From an uncultured Oscillospiraceae bacterium (lineage in GTDB: Bacteria; Bacillota; Clostridia; Oscillospirales; Acutalibacteraceae), in NCBI GenBank assembly GCA_900555805.1, contig USMJ01000048.1, positions 1-7,770 on the forward strand: DNA of 7,770 bases, in the 5' to 3' direction. The first letter of the stretch is position 1. The number at the start of each line of letters is the position of its first letter. Positions 6,259 to 7,770 of the stretch are shown one piece after another. Below the pieces are notes generated by a model that was not told the origin of the DNA, made no database searches, and saw only the letters and a list, made by a program, of their open reading frames with translations. The translations under genes and the position numbers were made by a program.

Positions 6259-6265
6259 CTCCTCC
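6259..6265 (-). promoter_or_regulatory. Ribosome binding site that fixes the TTG start of mrnC
   Basis: GGAGGAG on the minus strand sits 5 nt before the TTG codon at 6253-6251, just after the obg stop codon (6269-6267). No ATG or GTG start is available near it in this frame, so it decides for the rare TTG start. Confidence 0.85.
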
Positions 6266-6266
6266 G

Positions 6267-7538
6267 TTAGTTCACAAAGTCAAATTCGAAATCATATATG
6301 CTGACGGTGTCGCCCTCCTGTATTCCCTTTTCTCTCAAAGCGTCGATTATTCCGCTTGACTGGAGAACTCTCTGGAAATACTGGAGCGATTCGTAGTCGT
6401 CGAGATCGGTCTTGCAGAGGATCTTGACGAGCCATTCCGCTTCGACGATGTAGACGTCGTCCTCGACGGTGATGGTGAAGCCCGTGTTCGACTTTTTCAT
6501 CAGCGTCTCCATCGGGACATCCTGCGATTCATATTTCTTTATCGGCGGCAGGGTGGCAAGCATTTTAGCCGCCGCGTTTATTACTTCCTTTGTGCCCTCG
6601 CTTATCGGCGCGCACATTTCATGGTACTCGAGACCTTTCTGCTCGATGTAGGTTCTGAACCTCTCAAGCTGACTGTCGTCTGCGAGGTCGATTTTATTTC
6701 CGACGACTATCTGCGGTCTTTCGGCGAGTTCGGGATCGAACTTTTCAAGCTCGGAGTTTATCTTCTCGAAATCCTCGATCGGATCTCTGCCCTCGCTGCC
6801 CGAAACGTCGACTATGTGTATGAGCATCCTGCATCTTTCAACATGGCGCAGGAACTCATGACCGAGACCGACTCCGTCGCTTGCGCCCTCGATAAGACCG
6901 GGGATATCGGCGATAACAAACGACACTCCCTCGCCGAGAGATACCACGCCTAAAACGGGCGTAAGGGTCGTGAAGTGATAGTCGGCGATTATGGGCTTCG
7001 CCTGACTGACGACGGATATAAAGCTCGACTTTCCGACATTCGGGAAACCTAAAAGCCCGACATCCGCGAGAAGCTTAAGCTCTAAAACGACCTCCCATTC
7101 TTCTCCGGGCGCGCCGTTTTTGGCGAATCTCGGCGTTTGTCTTGTCGGGGTCGCGAAGTGGGGGTTGCCCCAGCCTCCTCTGCCGCCTTTGGCGGCTATG
7201 AACGGCTCGTCCGACGACATGTCCGAAAGAATGACGCCGCTCTCGCATTCCCTGATAACGGTTCCTCTCGGAACGTATATTATGAGATCCGCGCCTTTTC
7301 TTCCGTTTCGTCTTCCGCCCTGACCGTTACAGCCGTTTTCGGCTTTGTATTTTCTTTTGTACTTGAAGTCGGCGAGGGTCGAGAGGTTGTCGTCGACCTT
7401 GAAAACGACGTCGCCGCCCTTACCGCCGTCACCGCCGTCGGGACCGCCCGAAGCGACGAATTTTTCTCTGTGAAAAGCAACCGCGCCGTCGCCGCCGTTA
7501 CCTGCTTTTATCTTGATTTTTGCCTTATCAACGAACAT
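6267..7538 (-). CDS. obg: Obg-family GTPase, 50S ribosome assembly and stress control
   Basis: Obg (CgtA/YhbZ) is an essential GTPase that binds the 50S subunit late in assembly and links growth to nucleotide levels. The 423-residue product has all three domains. The N-terminal Gly-rich Obg fold (1-158) opens MFVDKAKIKIKAGNGGDGAV and contains GGPDGGDGGKGGDVV (31-45). The G domain (about 159-332) has G1 GFPNVGKSS (164-172), G2 TTLTP (190-194), G3 DIPG (211-214) and G4 NKID (281-284); G5 appears as CAPISEG (309-315) in place of the usual SA-x-x-x-EG. The C-terminal OCT domain (about 352-421) includes FTITVEDDVYIVEAEWL (354-370), and this extended form is typical of Bacillota. The ATG at 7538 follows AAAGGAG (7551-7545) by 6 nt and matches the conserved N-terminus; the in-frame extension to 7574 is not needed. 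It heads the first operon. The usual rplU-rpmA genes are not seen in the 232 bp upstream. Confidence 0.98.
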   Translation of the reverse strand: MFVDKAKIKIKAGNGGDGAVAFHREKFVASGGPDGGDGGKGGDVVFKVDDNLSTLADFKYKRKYKAENGCNGQGGRRNGRKGADLIIYVPRGTVIRECESGVILSDMSSDEPFIAAKGGRGGWGNPHFATPTRQTPRFAKNGAPGEEWEVVLELKLLADVGLLGFPNVGKSSFISVVSQAKPIIADYHFTTLTPVLGVVSLGEGVSFVIADIPGLIEGASDGVGLGHEFLRHVERCRMLIHIVDVSGSEGRDPIEDFEKINSELEKFDPELAERPQIVVGNKIDLADDSQLERFRTYIEQKGLEYHEMCAPISEGTKEVINAAAKMLATLPPIKKYESQDVPMETLMKKSNTGFTITVEDDVYIVEAEWLVKILCKTDLDDYESLQYFQRVLQSSGIIDALREKGIQEGDTVSIYDFEFDFVN

Positions 7539-7582
7539 AGCCGTCTCCTTTCGGCAGACATAACATCCACGCATAAAATATC

Positions 7583-7594
7583 ATTATAATTATA
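7583..7594 (-). promoter_or_regulatory. Likely promoter of the obg operon (tandem TATAAT -10 boxes)
   Basis: On the minus strand the sequence TATAATTATAAT holds two perfect -10 boxes in tandem (7594-7589 and 7588-7583). It lies in an AT-rich stretch about 45 nt before the obg ATG. A TTGAAA at 7628-7623 is 28 nt from the first box, too far for a standard -35. No good -35 stands at 17 nt, so the element may rely on an extended or activated -10. A start near 7576-7582 would leave a leader of about 40 nt. Confidence 0.55.
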
Positions 7595-7664
7595 CAACAC
7601 AAAGGCGGAATAATAAATAGTTTTTCAAAATTTTATTATTTTGCCGTAGGCCGAGCCGTATAAA

Positions 7665-7687
7665 TCAGCCGCCGACTGTATGGCTGA
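7665..7687. repeat. Small inverted repeat upstream of obg
   Basis: TCAGCC (7665-7670) and GGCTGA (7682-7687) form a perfect 6-bp stem around an 11-nt loop. No T-run follows on either strand, so it is not a terminator. It is the first of several stems in the GC-rich segment and is preceded by two direct copies of GCCGTA (7643-7648 and 7655-7660). Confidence 0.5.
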
Positions 7688-7693
7688 ATCCGA

Positions 7694-7719
7694 CCCGACA
7701 GCGGGCGGAGCCGCTCGGG
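7694..7719. repeat. Bulged inverted repeat that competes with the larger palindrome
   Basis: CCCG (7694-7697) plus AGCGG (7700-7704) can pair with CCGCT (7711-7715) plus CGGG (7716-7719), with a 2-nt bulge and a 6-nt loop. It shares bases with the outer arm of the palindrome at 7706-7763, so only one of the two structures could form at a time. Confidence 0.5.
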
Positions 7720-7763
7720 CACCGTCAGCGGCTGTCGCCGCCGACGGTACGCTCACGGCTCCG
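7706..7763. repeat. Nested GC-rich palindrome upstream of obg
   Basis: An outer perfect 8-bp stem pairs CGGAGCCG (7706-7713) with CGGCTCCG (7756-7763). A symmetric 7-by-7-nt internal loop follows. The inner stem pairs ACCGTC (7721-7726) with GACGGT (7743-7748) and GCGGC (7728-7732) with GCCGC (7737-7741), with one A/C mismatch and a TGTC tetraloop (7733-7736). No T-run is seen on either strand. It may be a dispersed intergenic repeat, a protein site, or part of a structured RNA cut by the window edge. Confidence 0.6.
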
Positions 7764-7770
7764 TTCCCGG

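Larger units (their letters stand above)
7539..7770. other. Non-coding region upstream of obg
   Basis: No gene is supported in these 232 bp. The inner part (7539-7640) is AT-rich and carries the obg ribosome binding site and likely promoter. The outer part (7641-7770) is GC-rich and full of inverted repeats, listed separately. The base composition changes sharply at about 7641. The edge of the window cuts the GC-rich part. Confidence 0.6.

Noticed and set aside
7137..7589. Open frame on the plus strand over the obg N-terminal region
   Set aside because: It is the complement of the Gly-rich Obg fold, whose GGN codons keep opposite frames open; no homology-like motif is seen.
7539..7770. Riboswitch or tRNA upstream of obg
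   Set aside because: The stems do not form a cloverleaf or match a riboswitch class I can recognise, and the GC-rich structures lie upstream of the likely promoter, so they would not be in the obg leader.
1..7770. Mobile element, defence system or CRISPR array
   Set aside because: No transposase, integrase, nuclease-effector gene, spaced direct repeats or flanking target duplication is seen; all genes are ordinary chromosomal families on one strand.

Overview
This 7.77 kb window is a compact stretch of housekeeping genes from a low-to-mid GC Gram-positive bacterium. It most likely comes from an anaerobic member of the Clostridia, in or near the Oscillospiraceae/Ruminococcaceae. Evidence for that placement is strong GGAGG-type ribosome binding sites, a Mini-ribonuclease III (MrnC), a YhaM-type exoribonuclease, a YitT-family membrane protein, and the order rsmD - coaD - coiled-coil protein. 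The genus cannot be named from this window alone.

All ten supported genes lie on the minus strand, so transcription runs from right to left. At the right edge (7539-7770) is a non-coding region with a GC-rich cluster of inverted repeats, followed by an AT-rich promoter-like segment. The first gene set is obg (ribosome-assembly GTPase), mrnC (23S rRNA end maturation), a YitT-family membrane protein, yhaM (OB-fold plus HD 3'-5' exoribonuclease) and a GNAT acetyltransferase. They are separated by 23 bp or less, or overlap. A 188 bp intergenic gap (3238-3425) carries a good extended -10 promoter for the second set: rsmD (16S rRNA m2G966 methyltransferase), coaD (coenzyme A synthesis), a soluble coiled-coil protein with 11-residue repeats, an ArAE/FUSC-like membrane protein and a membrane-anchored glycerophosphodiester phosphodiesterase. 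This set ends in a strong intrinsic terminator (48-86).

The first set is enriched for ribosome assembly and RNA processing (Obg, MrnC, YhaM), and RsmD continues that theme at the head of the second set. CoaD, the phosphodiesterase and the two membrane proteins relate to cofactor, lipid and envelope functions. Several starts are set by the position of the ribosome binding site. These include a TTG start for mrnC and a second ATG for coaD, and they imply translational coupling along both operons.

I found no mobile element, CRISPR array, tRNA, rRNA or defence system, and I do not see a new biological system here. The less ordinary points are the nested palindrome upstream of obg, an octamer shared by the non-coding sequence at both window ends, and the hendecad repeats of the coiled-coil protein.
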